Of a stretch of 64,000 nucleotides of DNA, positions 14,701 to 27,469 are shown piece by piece. Both the position numbers and the translations under genes were made by a program. The first letter of the stretch is position 1, and each line of letters begins with the position of its first letter. The DNA comes from Membranipora membranacea (taxonomy: Eukaryota; Bryozoa; Gymnolaemata; Cheilostomatida; Membraniporidae): the NCBI GenBank assembly GCA_914767715.1, contig OU612071.1:7981493-8045492 (forward strand). Reading direction: 5' to 3'. The notes below the pieces were generated by a model that saw nothing but the letters and a program-made list of their open reading frames with translations, had not been told where the DNA came from and searched no databases.

Positions 14701-16111
14701 TAATTAAAAGTTTGTCGCAATCATATCAAACTCAGACCAGTTCAAGCCCTTATATACCTCATTCAAAATCCAGAATATGGAGATTCTCGGATAACCTGGT
14801 GGCTTGTAACGCTGACTTGAAATTTACAAAAATATACCAAGGGAGGGTATCACGCTTTTTTTATTGCTCGGATCAAAAAATAGATTTGCTTCTAACCTAC
14901 CTCATAAGGTGAAGCAACTCCTGCTCATTTCAGATCTGAAATCCGTTTAGCTCTGAGGGTCTTTGTTCTCAGTCAGCGTCCGTCTTAACGAGGCTCACTT
15001 TTGCTCTAAAAAAACATGCCAAACGGCGGCAATAAAAAATTAAACGTTTGTCGCAATCATATCAAACTCAGACCAGTTCAAGCCCTTATATACCTCATTC
15101 AAAATCCAGAATATGGAGATTCTCGGATAACCTGGTGGCTTGTAACGCTGACTTGAAATTTACAAAAATATACCAAGGGAGGGTATCGCGCTTTTTTTCC
15201 GCTCGGATCAAAAAATAGATTTGCTTCTAACCTACCTCATAAGGTGAAGCAACTCCTGCTCATTTCAGATCTGCAAACCGTTTAGCTCTGAGGGTCTTTG
15301 TTCTCAGTTAGCGTCCGTCTTAACGAGGCTCACTTTTGCTCTAAAAAAACATGCCAAACGGCGGCAATAAAAAATTAAAAGTTTGTCGCAATCATATCAA
15401 ACTCAGACCAGTTCAAGCCCTTATATACCTCATTCAAAATCCAGAATATGGGGATTCTTGGATAACCTGGTGGCTTGTAACGCTGACTTGAAATTTACAA
15501 AAATATACCAAGGGAGGGTATCACGCTTTTTTTTCGCTCGGATCAAAAAATAGATTTGCTTCTAACCTACCTCATAAGGTGAAGCAACTCCTGCTCATTT
15601 CGGATCTGAAATCCGTTTAGCTCTGAGGGTCTTTGTTCTCAGTCAGCATCCGTCTTAACGAGGCTCACTTTTGCTCTAAAAAAACATGCCAAACGGCGGC
15701 AATAAAAAATTAAAAGTTTGTCGCAATCATATCGAACTCAGGCCAGTTCAAGCCCTTATGTACCTCATTCAAAATCCAGAATATGGAGATTCTCGGATAA
15801 CCTGGTGGCTTGTAACGCTGACTTGAAATTTACAAAAATATACCAAGGGAGGGTATCACGCTTTTTTTTCGCTCGGATCAAAAAATAGATTTGCTTCTAA
15901 CCTACCTCATAAGGTGAAGCAACTCCTGCTCATTTCAGATCTGCAAACCGTTTAGCTCTGAGGGTCTTTGTTCTCAGTCAGCGTCCGTCTTAACGAGGCT
16001 CACTTTTGCTCTAAAAAAACATGCCAAACGGCGGCAATAAAAAATTAAAAGTTTGTCGCAATCATATCAAACTCAGACCAGTTCAAGCCCTTATATACCT
16101 CATTCAAAATC
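11756..16111 (+). repeat. Block C copy 2: 13-monomer unit, 4,356 bp
   Basis: This is the tandem duplicate of the preceding unit, with all of its rare variants in the same order. The one difference I noticed is TAATTTAAAG near 9,004 in copy 1 against TAATTAAAAG in copy 2. The near identity over more than 4 kb points to a recent event. The right edge is near 16,000-16,190, where the sequence jumps to a later position of the unit instead of starting a full third copy. Confidence 0.9.
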
Positions 16112-17230
16112 CAGAATATGGAGATTCTCGGATAACCTGGTGGCTTGTAACGCTGACTTGAAATTTACAAAAATATACCAAGGGAGGGTATCACGCTTTT
16201 TGTTCGCTCGGATCAAAAAATAGATTTGCTTCTAACCTACCTCATCAGGTGAAGCAACTCCTGCTCATTTCAGATCTGAAATCCGTTTACCTCTGAGGGT
16301 CTTTGTTCTCAGTCAGCGTCCGTCTTAACGAGGCTCACTTTTGCTCTAAAAAAACATGCCAAACGGCGGCAATAAAAAATTAAAAGTTTGTCGCAATCAT
16401 ATCAAACTCAGACCAGTTCAAGCCCTTATATACCTCATTCAAAATCCAGAATATGGAGATTCTCGGATAACCTGGTGGCTTGTAACGCTGACTTGAAATT
16501 AACAAAAATATACCAATAGAGGGTATCACGCTTTTTTTTCGCTCGGATCAAAAAATAGATTTGCTTCTAACCTACCTCATAAGGTGAAGCAACTCCTGCT
16601 CATTTCAGATCCGAAATCCGTTTAGCTCTGAGGGTCTTTGTTCTCAGTCAGCGTCCGTCTTAACGAGGCTCACTTTTGCTCTAAAAAAACATGCCAAACG
16701 GCGGCAATAAATAATTAAAAGTTTGTCGCAATCATATCAAACTCAGACCAGTTCAAGCCCTTATATACCTCATTCAAAATCCAGAATATTGAGATTCTCG
16801 GATAACCTGGTGGCTTGTAACGCTGACTTGAAATTTACAAAAATATACCAAGGGAGGGTATCACGCTTTTTTTATTGCTCGGATCAAAAAATAGATTTGC
16901 TTCTAACCTACCTCATAAGGTGAAGCAACTCCTGCTCATTTCAGATCTGAAATCCGTTTAGCTCTGAGGGTCTTTGTTCTCAGTCAGCGTCCGTCTTAAC
17001 GAGGCTCACTTTTGCTCTAAAAAAACATGCCAAACGGCCGCAATAAAAAATTAAAAGTTTGTCGCGATCATATCAAACTCAGACCAGTTCAAGCCCTTAT
17101 ATACCTCATTCAAAAGCCAGAATATGGAGATTCTTGGAGAACCTGGTGGCTTGTAACGCTGACTTGAAATTTACAAAAATATACCAAGGGAGGATATCAC
17201 ACTTTTTTTTCGCTCGGATCAAAAAATAGA
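16112..17230 (+). repeat. Block C partial third copy (missing the first monomers)
   Basis: The variants TTTTTGTTCGC, CTCATCAGGTG, ACCAATAGAGG and CGCGATCATATC reappear here about 3,350 bp (10 monomers) after their copy-2 positions rather than 4,356 bp. The first three monomers of the unit are therefore skipped. The segment also has its own changes (GAATATTGAG near 16,786, CGGCCGCAAT near 17,036, GGAGAACCTGG near 17,136, GGATATCACAC near 17,190). It fades into ordinary monomers by about 17.2 kb. Confidence 0.8.
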
Positions 17231-17999
17231 TTTGCTTCTAACCTACCTCATAAGGTGAAGCAACTCCTGCTCATTTCAGATCTGAAATCCGTTTAGCTCT
17301 GAGGGTCTTTGTTCTCAGTCAGCGTCCGTCTTAACGAGGCTCACTTTTGCTCTAAAAAAACATGCCAAACGGCGGCAATAAAAAATTAAAAGTTTGTCGC
17401 AATCATATCAAACTCAGACCAGTTCAAGCCCTTATATACCTCATTCAAAATCCAGAATATGGAGATTCTCGGATAACCTGGTGGCTTGTAACGCTGACTT
17501 GAAATTTACAAAAATATACCAAGGGAGGGTATCACGCTTTTTTTATTGCTCGGATCAAAAAATAGATTTGCTTCTAACCTACCTCATTAGGTGAAGCAAC
17601 TCCTGCTCATTTCAGATCTGAAATCCGTTTAGCTCTGAGGGTCTTTGTTCTCAGTCAGCGTCCGTCTTAACGAGGCTCACTTTTGCTCTAAAAAAACATG
17701 CCAAACGGCGGCAATAAAAAATTAAAAGTTTGTCGCAATCATATCAAACTCAGACCAGTTCAAGCCCTTATATACCTCATTCAAAAGCCAGAATATGGAG
17801 ATTCTCGGATAACCTGGTGGCTTGTAACGCTGACTTGAAATTTACAAAAATATACCAAGGGAGGGTATCACGCTTTTTTTTCGCTCGGATCAAAAAATAG
17901 ATTTGCTTCTAACCTACCTCATAAGGTGAAGCAACTCCTGCTCATTTCAGATCTGAAATCCGTTTAGCTCTGAGGGTCTTTGTTCTCAGTCAGCGTCCG
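17231..17999 (+). repeat. Ordinary satellite monomers between blocks C and D
   Basis: A little over two monomers. One carries the T7-ATTGCTCGG variant near 17,535 and the next carries AAAAGCCAGAATATGG with the ordinary ATTCTCGG. Both are recombinants of variants seen in block C. No other feature is visible. Confidence 0.75.
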
Positions 18000-20347
18000 T
18001 CTTAACGAGGCTCACTTTTGCTCTAAAAAAACATGCCAAACGGCGGCAATAAAAAATTAAAAGTTTGTCGCAATCATATCAAACTCAGACCAGTTCAAGC
18101 CCTTATATACCTCATTCAAAATCCAGAATATGGAGATTCTCGGATAACCTGGTGGCTTGTAACGCTGACTTGAAATTTACAAAAATATACCAAGGGAGGG
18201 TATCACGCTTTTTTTTCGCTCGGATCAAAAAATAGGTTTGCTTCTAACCTACCTCTAAGGTGAAGCAACTCCTGCTCATTTCAGATCTGAAATCCGTTTA
18301 GCTCTGAGGGTCTTTGTTCTCAGTCAGCGTCCGTCTTAACGAGGCTCACTTTTGCTCTAAAAAAACATGCCAAACGGCGGCAATAAAAAATTAAAAGTTT
18401 GTCGCAATCATATCAAACTCAGACCAGTTCAAGCCCTTATATACCTCATTCAAAATCCAGAATATGGAGATTCTCGGATAACCTGGTGGCTTGTAACGCT
18501 GACTTGAAAGTTACAAAAATATACCAAGGGAGGGTATCACGCTTTTTTTTCGCTCGGATCAAAAAATAGATTTGCTTCTAACCTACCTCATAAGGTGAAG
18601 CAACTCCTGCTCATTTCAGATCCGAAATCCGTTTAGCTCTGAGGGTCTTTGTTCTCAGTCAGCGTCCGTCTTAACGAGGCTCACTTTTGCTCTAAAAAAA
18701 CATGCCAAACGGCGGCAATAAATAATTAAAAGTTTGTCGCAATCATATCAAACTCAGACCAGTTCAAGCCCTTATATACCTCATTCAAAATCCAGAATAT
18801 GGAGATTCTCGGATAACCTGGTGGCTTGTAACGCTGACTTGAAATTTACAAAAATATACCAAGGGAGGGTATCACGCTTTTTTTATTGCTCGGATCAAAA
18901 AATAGATTTGCTTCTAACCTACCTCATAAGGTGAAGCAACTCCTGCTCATTTCAGATCTGAAATCCGTTTAGCTCTGAGGGTCTTTGTTCTCAGTCAGCG
19001 TCCGTCTTAACGAGGCTCACTTTTGCTCTAAAAAAACATGCCAAACGGCGGCAATAAAAAATTAAAAGTTTGTCGCAATCATATCAAACTCAGACCAGTT
19101 CAAGCCCTTATATACCTCATTCAAAAGCCAGAATATGGAGATTCTTGGATAACCTGGTGGCTTGTAACGCTGACTTGAAATTTACAAAAATATACCAAGG
19201 GAGGGTATCGCGCTTTTTTTTCGCTCGGATCAAAAAATAGATTTGCTTCTAACCTACCTCATAAGGTGAAGCAACTCCTGCTCATTTCAGATCTGAAATC
19301 CGTTTAGCTCTGAGGGTCTTTGTTCTCAGTCAGCGTCCGTCTTAACGAGGCTCACTTTTGCTCTAAAAAAACATGCCAAACGGCGGCAATAAAAAATTAA
19401 AAGTTTGTCGCAATCATATCAAACTCAGACCAGTTCAAGCCCTTATATACCTCATTCAAAATCCAGAATATGGAGATTCTCGGATAACCTGGTGGCTTGT
19501 AACGCTGACTTGAAATTTACAAAAATATACCAAGGGAGGGTATCACGCTTTTTTTCGCTCGGATCAAAAAATAGATTTGCTTCTAACCTACCTCATAAGG
19601 TGAAGCAACTCCTGCTCATTTCAGATCTGAAATCCGTTTAGCTCTGAGGGTCTTTGTTCTCAGTCAGCGTCCGTCTTAACGAGGCTCACTTTTGCTCTAA
19701 AAAAACATGCCAAACGGCGGCAATAAAAAATTAAAAGTTTGTCGCAATCATATCAAACTCAGACCAGTTCAAGCCCTTATGTACCTCATTCAAAATCCAG
19801 AATATGGAGATTCTCGGATAACCTGGTGGCTTGTAACGCTGACTTGAAATTTACAAAAATATACCAAGGGAGGGTATCACGCTTTTTTTTCGCTCGGATC
19901 ATAAAATAGATGTGCATCTAACCTACCTCATAAGGTGAAGCAACTCCTGCTCATTTCAGATCTGAAATCCGTTTAGCTCTGAGGGTCTTTGTTCTCAGTC
20001 AGCGTCCGTCTTAACGAGGCTCACTTTTGCTCTAAAAAAACATGCCAAACGGCGGCAATAAAAAATTAAAAGTTTGTCGCAATCATATCAAACTCAGACC
20101 AGTTCAAGCCCTTATATACCTCATTCAAAATCCAGAATATGGAGATTCTCGGATAACCTGGTGGCTTGTAACGCTGACTTGAAATTTACAAAAATATACC
20201 AAGGGAGGGAGGGTATCACGCTTTTTTTTCGCTCGGATCAAAAAATAGATTTGCTTCTAACCTACCTCATAAGGTGAAGCAACTCCTGCTCATTTCAGAT
20301 CTGAAATCCGTTTAGCTCTGAGGGTCTTTGTTCTCAGTCAGCGTCCG
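18000..20347 (+). repeat. Block D copy 1: 7-monomer unit, 2,348 bp
   Basis: Markers shared with copy 2 at a 2,348-bp offset: AATAGGTTTGC with ACCTCTAAGG (18251 and 20599), GAAAGTTAC (about 18,505 and 20,853), TAAATAATTAAAAG (about 18,720 and 21,068), GTATCGCGC (about 19,207 and 21,554), CTTATGTACC (about 19,776 and 22,124), GCATCTAACC (about 19,914 and 22,264) and a duplicated GGGA (about 20,200 and 22,549). The ACCTCTAAGG-GAAAGTTAC-TAAATAATTA trio is also the order found in block C near 9.87-10.35 kb, so block D was assembled from block C material. The left edge is approximate. Confidence 0.88.
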
Positions 20348-22696
20348 TCTTAACGACGCTCACTTTTGCTCTAAAAAAACATGCCAAACGGCGGCAATAA
20401 AAAATTAAAAGTTTGTCGCAATCATATCAAACTCAGACCAGTTCAAGCCCTTATATACCTCATTCAAAATCCAGAATATGGAGATTCTCGGATAACCTGG
20501 TGGCTTGTAACGCTGACTTGAAATTTACAAAAATATACCAAGGGAGGGTATCACGCTTTTTTTTCGCTCGGATCAAAAAATAGGTTTGCTTCTAACCTAC
20601 CTCTAAGGTGAAGCAACTCCTGCTCATTTCAGATCTGAAATCCGTTTAGCTCTGAGGGTCTTTGTTCTCAGTCAGCGTCCGTCTTAACGAGGCTCACTTT
20701 TGCTCTAAAAAAACATGCCAAACGGCGGCAATAAAAAATTAAAAGTTTGTCGCAATCATATCAAACTCAGACCAGTTCAAGCCCTTATATACCTCATTCA
20801 AAATCCAGAATATGGAGATTCTCGGATAACCTGGTGGCTTGTAACGCTGACTTGAAAGTTACAAAAATATACCAAGGGAGGGTATCACGCTTTTTTTTCG
20901 CTCGGATCAAAAAATAGATTTGCTTCTAACCTACCTCATAAGGTGAAGCAACTCCTGCTCATTTCAGATCCGAAATCCGTTTAGCTCTGAGGGTCTTTGT
21001 TCTCAGTCAGCGTCCGTCTTAACGAGGCTCACTTTTGCTCTAAAAAAACATGCCAAACGGCGGCAATAAATAATTAAAAGTTTGTCGCAATCATATCAAA
21101 CTCAGACCAGTTCAAGCCCTTATATACCTCATTCAAAATCCAGAATATGGAGATTCTCGGATAACCTGGTGGCTTGTAACGCTGACTTGAAATTTACAAA
21201 AATATACCAAGGGAGGGTATCACGCTTTTTTTATTGCTCGGATCAAAAAATAGATTTGCTTCTAACCTACCTCATAAGGTGAAGCAACTCCTGCTCATTT
21301 CAGATCTGAAATCCGTTTAGCTCTGAGGGTCTTTGTTCTCAGTCAGCGTCCGTCTTAACGAGGCTCACTTTTGCTCTAAAAAAACATGCCAAACGGCGGC
21401 AATAAAAAATTAAAAGTTTGTCGCAATCATATCAAACTCAGACCAGTTCAAGCCCTTATATACCTCATTCAAAAGCCAGAATATGGAGATTCTTGGATAA
21501 CCTGGTGGCTTGTAACGCTGACTTGAAATTTACAAAAATATACCAAGGGAGGGTATCGCGCTTTTTTTTCGCTCGGATCAAAAAATAGATTTGCTTCTAA
21601 CCTACCTCATAAGGTGAAGCAACTCCTGCTCATTTCAGATCTGAAATCCGTTTAGCTCTGAGGGTCTTTGTTCTCAGTCAGCGTCCGTCTTAACGAGGCT
21701 CACTTTTGCTCTAAAAAAACATGCCAAACGGCGGCAATAAAAAATTAAAAGTTTGTCGCAATCATATCAAACTCAGACCAGTTCAAGCCCTTATATACCT
21801 CATTCAAAATCCAGAATATGGAGATTCTCGGATAACCTGGTGGCTTGTAACGCTGACTTGAAATTTACAAAAATATACCAAGGGAGGGTATCACGCTTTT
21901 TTTTCGCTCGGATCAAAAAATAGATTTGCTTCTAACCTACCTCATAAGGTGAAGCAACTCCTGCTCATTTCAGATCTGAAATCCGTTTAGCTCTGAGGGT
22001 CTTTGTTCTCAGTCAGCGTCCGTCTTAACGAGGCTCACTTTTGCTCTAAAAAAACATGCCAAACGGCGGCAATAAAAAATTAAAAGTTTGTCGCAATCAT
22101 ATCAAACTCAGACCAGTTCAAGCCCTTATGTACCTCATTCAAAATCCAGAATATGGAGATTCTCGGATAACCTGGTGGCTTGTAACGCTGACTTGAAATT
22201 TACAAAAATATACCAAGGGAGGGTATCACGCTTTTTTTTCGCTCGGATCATAAAATAGATTTGCATCTAACCTACCTCATAAGGTGAAGCAACTCCTGCT
22301 CATTTCAGATCTGAAATCCGTTTAGCTCTGAGGGTCTTTGTTCTCAGTCAGCGTCCGTCTTAACGAGGCTCACTTTTGCTCTAAAAAAACATGCCAAACG
22401 GCGGCAATAAAAAATTAAAAGTTTGTCGCAATCATATCAAACTCAGACCAGTTCAAGCCCTTATATACCTCATTCAAAATCCAGAATATGGAGATTCTCG
22501 GATAACCTGGTGGCTTGTAACGCTGACTTGAAATTTACAAAAATATACCAAGGGAGGGAGGGTATCACGCTTTTTTTTCGCTCGGATCAAAAAATAGATT
22601 TGCTTCTAACCTACCTCATAAGGTGAAGCAACTCCTGCTCATTTCAGATCTGAAATCCGTTTAGCTCTGAGGGTCTTTGTTCTCAGTCAGCGTCCG
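20348..22696 (+). repeat. Block D copy 2: 7-monomer unit, 2,349 bp
   Basis: Tandem duplicate of the preceding unit, carrying all of its markers. Small differences exist: copy 1 has ATGTGCATCTAAC near 19,910 where this copy has ATTTGCATCTAAC, copy 1 has a shorter T tract near 19,550, and copy 1 ends with TAACGACGCTC near 20,350. Confidence 0.86.
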
Positions 22697-23449
22697 TCTT
22701 AACGAGGCTCACTTTTGCTCTAAAAAAACATGCCAAACGGCGGCAATAAAAAATTAAAAGTTTGTCGCAATCATATCAAACTCAGACCAGTTCAAGCCCT
22801 TATATACCTCATTCAAAATCCAGAATATGGAGATTCTCGGATAACCTGGTGGCTTGTAACGCTGACTTGAAATTTACAAAAATATACCAAGGGAGGGTAT
22901 CACGCTTTTTTTTCGCTCGGATCAAAAAATAGATTTGCTTCTAACCTACCTCATAAGGTGAAGCAACTCCTGCTCATTTCAGATCTGAAATCCGTTTAGC
23001 TCTGAGGGTCTTTGTTCTCAGTCAGCGTCCGTCTTAACGAGGCTCACTTTTGCTCTAAAAAAACATGCCAAACGGCGGCAATAAAAAATTAAAAGTTTGT
23101 CGCCATCATATCAAACTCAGACCAGCTCAAGCCCTTATATACCTCATTCAAAATCCAGAATATGGAGATTCTCGGATAACCTGGTGGCTTGTAACGCTGA
23201 CTTGAAATTTACAAAAATATACCAAGGGAGGGAGGGTATCACGCTTTTTTTTCGCTCGGATCAAAAAATAGATTTGCTTCTAACCTACCTCATAAGGTGA
23301 AGCAACTCCTGCTCATTTCAGATCTGAAATCCGTTTAGCTCTGAGGGTCTTTGTTCTCAGTCAGCGTCCGTCTTAACGAGGCTCACTTTTGCTCTAAAAA
23401 AACATGCCAAACGGCGGCAATAAAAAATTAAAAGTTTGTCGCAATCATA
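22697..23449 (+). repeat. Satellite monomers with a third GGGA-duplication monomer
   Basis: About two monomers follow block D. One, near 23,223, again carries the 4-bp duplication GGGAGGGAGGG, 674 bp after the block-D example. It also has private changes (CGCCATCATATC near 23,101 and CCAGCTCAAG near 23,123). It is probably a displaced copy of the block-D end monomer. Confidence 0.75.
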
Positions 23450-25459
23450 TCAAACTCAGACCAGTTCAAGCCCTTATATACCTCATTGAAAATCCAGAAT
23501 ATGGAGATTCTCGGATAACCTGGTGGCTTGTAACGCTGACTTGAAATTTACAAAAATATACCAAGGGAGGGTATCACGCTTTTTTTCCGCTCGGATCAAA
23601 AAATAGATTTGCTTCTAACCTACCTCATAAGGTGAAGCAACTCCTGCTCATTTCAGATCTGAAATCCGTTTAGCTCTGAGGGTCTTTGTTCTCAGTCAGC
23701 GTCCGTCTTAACGAGGCTCACTTTTGCTCTAAAAAAACATGCCAAACGGCGGCAATAAAAAATTAAAAGTTTGTCGCAATCATATCAAACTCAGACCAGT
23801 TCAAGCCCTTATATACCTCATTGAAAATCCAGAATATGGAGATTCTCGGATAACCTGGTGGCTTGTAACGCTGACTTGAAATTTACAAAAATATACCAAG
23901 GGAGGGTATCACGCTTTTTTTTCGCTCGGATCAAAAAATAGATTTGCTTCTAACCTACCTCATAAGGTGAAGCAACTCCTGCTCATTTCAGATCTGAAAT
24001 CCGTTTAGCTCTGAGGGTCTTTGTTCTCAGTCAGCGTCCGTCTTAACGAGGCTCACTTTTGCTCTAAAAAAACATGCCAAACGGCGGCAATAAAAAATTA
24101 AACGTTTGTCGCAATCATATCAAACTCAGACCAGTTCAAGCCCTTATATACCTCATTCAAAATCCAGAATATGGAGATTCTCGGATAACCTGGTGGCTTG
24201 TAACGCTGACTTGAAATTTACAAAAATATACCAAGGGAGGGTATCACGCTTTTTTTTCGCTCGGATCAAAAAATAGATTTGCTTCTAACCTACCTCATAA
24301 GGTGAAGCAACTCCTGCTCATTTCGGATCTGAAATCCGTTTAGCTCTGAGGGTCTTTGTTCTCAGTCAGCGTCCGTCTTAACGAGGCTCACTTTTGCTCT
24401 AAAAAAACATGCCAAACGGCGGCAATAATAAATTAAAAGTTTGTCGCAATCATATCAAACTCAGACCAGTTCAAGCCCTTATATACCTCATTCAAAATCC
24501 AGAATATGGAGATTCTCGGATAACCTGGTGGCTTGTAACGCTGACATGAAATTTACAAAAATATACCAAGGGAGGGTATCACGCTTTTTTTTCGCTTGGA
24601 TCAAAAAATAGATTTGCTTCTAACCTACCTCATAAGGTGAAGCGACCCCTGCTCATTTCAGATCTGAAATCCGTTTAGCTCTGAGGGTCTTTGTTCTCAG
24701 TCAGCGTCCGTCTTAACGAGGCTCACTTTTGCTCTAAAAAAACATGCCAAACGGCGGCAATAAAAAATTAAAAGTTTGTCGCAATCATATCAAACTCAGA
24801 CCAGTTCAAGCCCTTATATACCTCATTCAAAATCCAGAATATGGAGATTCTCGGATAACCTGGTGGCTTGTAACGCTGACTTGAAATTTACAAAAATATA
24901 CCAAGGGAGGGTATCACGCTTTTTTTTCGCTCGGATCAAAAAATAGATTTGCTTCTAACCTACCTCATAAGGTGAAGCAACTCCTGCTCATTTCAGATCT
25001 GAAATCCGTTTAGCTCTGAGGGTCTTTGTTCTCAGTCAGCGTCCGTCTTAACGAGGCTCACTTTTGCTCTAAAAAAACATGCCAAACGGCGGCAATAAAA
25101 AATTAAAAGTTTGTCGCAATCATATCAAACTCAGACCAGTTCAAGCCCTTATATACCTCATACAACATCCAGAATATGGAGATTCTCGGATGACCTGGTG
25201 GCATGTAACGCTGACTTGAAATTTACAAAAATATACCAAGGGAGGGTATCACGCTTTTTTTTCGCTCGGAACAAAAAATAGATTTGCTTCTAACCTACCT
25301 CATAAGGTGAAGCAACTCCTGCTCATTTCAGATCTGAAATCCGTTTAGCTCTGAGGGTCTTTGTTCTCAGTCAGCGTCCGTCTTAACGAGGCTCACTTTT
25401 GCTCTAAAAAAACATGCCAAACGGCGGCAATAAAAAATTAAAAGTTTGTCGCAATCATA
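23450..25459 (+). repeat. Block E copy 1: 6-monomer unit, 2,010 bp
   Basis: Markers shared with copy 2 at exactly 2,010 bp: two consecutive CATTGAAAATCC monomers (about 23,487 and 23,822), TTAAACGTTTG (about 24,098), ATTTCGGATC (about 24,322), CAATAATAAATT (about 24,423), CTGACATGAAAT with CGCTTGGATC and GCGACCCCTG (24,541-24,650), and CATACAACATCC with GGATGACCTGGTGGCATG (25,158-25,204). Confidence 0.92.
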
Positions 25460-27469
25460 TCAAACTCAGACCAGTTCAAGCCCTTATATACCTCATTGAA
25501 AATCCAGAATATGGAGATTCTCGGATAACCTGGTGGCTTGTAACGCTGACTTGAAATTTACAAAAATATACCAAGGGAGGGTATCACGCTTTTTTTCCGC
25601 TCGGATCAAAAAATAGATTTGCTTCTAACCTACCTCATAAGGTGAAGCAACTCCTGCTCATTTCAGATCTGAAATCCGTTTAGCTCTGAGGGTCTTTGTT
25701 CTCAGTCAGCGTCCGTCTTAACGAGGCTCACTTTTGCTCTAAAAAAACATGCCAAACGGCGGCAATAAAAAATTAAAAGTTTGTCGCAATCATATCAAAC
25801 TCAGACCAGTTCAAGCCCTTATATACCTCATTGAAAATCCAGAATATGGAGATTCTCGGATAACCTGGTGGCTTGTAACGCTGACTTGAAATTTACAAAA
25901 ATATACCAAGGGAGGGTATCACGCTTTTTTTTCGCTCGGATCAAAAAATAGATTTGCTTCTAACCTACCTCATAAGGTGAAGCAACTCCTGCTCATTTCA
26001 GATCTGAAATCCGTTTAGCTCTGAGGGTCTTTGTTCTCAGTCAGCGTCCGTCTTAACGAGGCTCACTTTTGCTCTAAAAAAACATGCCAAACGGCGGCAA
26101 TAAAAAATTAAACGTTTGTCGCAATCATATCAAACTCAGACCAGTTCAAGCCCTTATATACCTCATTCAAAATCCAGAATATGGAGATTCTCGGATAACC
26201 TGGTGGCTTGTAACGCTGACTTGAAATTTACAAAAATATACCAAGGGAGGGTATCACGCTTTTTTTTCGCTCGGATCAAAAAATAGATTTGCTTCTAACC
26301 TACCTCATAAGGTGAAGCAACTCCTGCTCATTTCGGATCTGAAATCCGTTTAGCTCTGAGGGTCTTTGTTCTCAGTCAGCGTCCGTCTTAACGAGGCTCA
26401 CTTTTGCTCTAAAAAAACATGCCAAACGGCGGCAATAATAAATTAAAAGTTTGTCGCAATCATATCAAACTCAGACCAGTTCAAGCCCTTATATACCTCA
26501 TTCAAAATCCAGAATATGGAGATTCTCGGATAACCTGGTGGCTTGTAACGCTGACATGAAATTTACAAAAATATACCAAGGGAGGGTATCACGCTTTTTT
26601 TTCGCTTGGATCAAAAAATAGATTTGCTTCTAACCTACCTCATAAGGTGAAGCGACCCCTGCTCATTTCAGATCTGAAATCCGTTTAGCTCTGAGGGTCT
26701 TTGTTCTCAGTCAGCGTCCGTCTTAACGAGGCTCACTTTTGCTCTAAAAAAACATGCCAAACGGCGGCAATAAAAAATTAAAAGTTTGTCGCAATCATAT
26801 CAAACTCAGACCAGTTCAAGCCCTTATATACCTCATTCAAAATCCAGAATATGGAGATTCTCGGATAACCTGGTGGCTTGTAACGCTGACTTGAAATTTA
26901 CAAAAATATACCAAGGGAGGGTATCACGCTTTTTTTTCGCTCGGATCAAAAAATAGATTTGCTTCTAACCTACCTCATAAGGTGAAGCAACTCCTGCTCA
27001 TTTCAGATCTGAAATCCGTTTAGCTCTGAGGGTCTTTGTTCTCAGTCAGCGTCCGTCTTAACGAGGCTCACTTTTGCTCTAAAAAAACATGCCAAACGGC
27101 GGCAATAAAAAATTAAAAGTTTGTCGCAATCATATCAAACTCAGACCAGTTCAAGCCCTTATATACCTCATACAAAATCCAGAATATGGAGATTCTCGGA
27201 TGACCTGGTGGCATGTAACGCTGACTTGAAATTTACAAAAATATACCAAGGGAGGGTATCACGCTTTTTTTTCGCTCGGAACAAAAAATAGATTTGCTTC
27301 TAACCTACCTCATAAGGTGAAGCAACTCCTGCTCATTTCAGATCTGAAATCCGTTTAGCTCTGAGGGTCTTTGTTCTCAGTCAGCGTCCGTCTTAACGAG
27401 GCTCACTTTTGCTCTAAAAAAACATGCCAAACGGCGGCAATAAAAAATTAAAAGTTTGTCGCAATCATA
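25460..27469 (+). repeat. Block E copy 2: 6-monomer unit, 2,010 bp
   Basis: Tandem duplicate of the preceding 2,010 bp. The only difference I noticed by eye is TACAACATCC (25161) against TACAAAATCC (27171). This makes it one of the youngest-looking duplications in the left arm. Confidence 0.92.
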
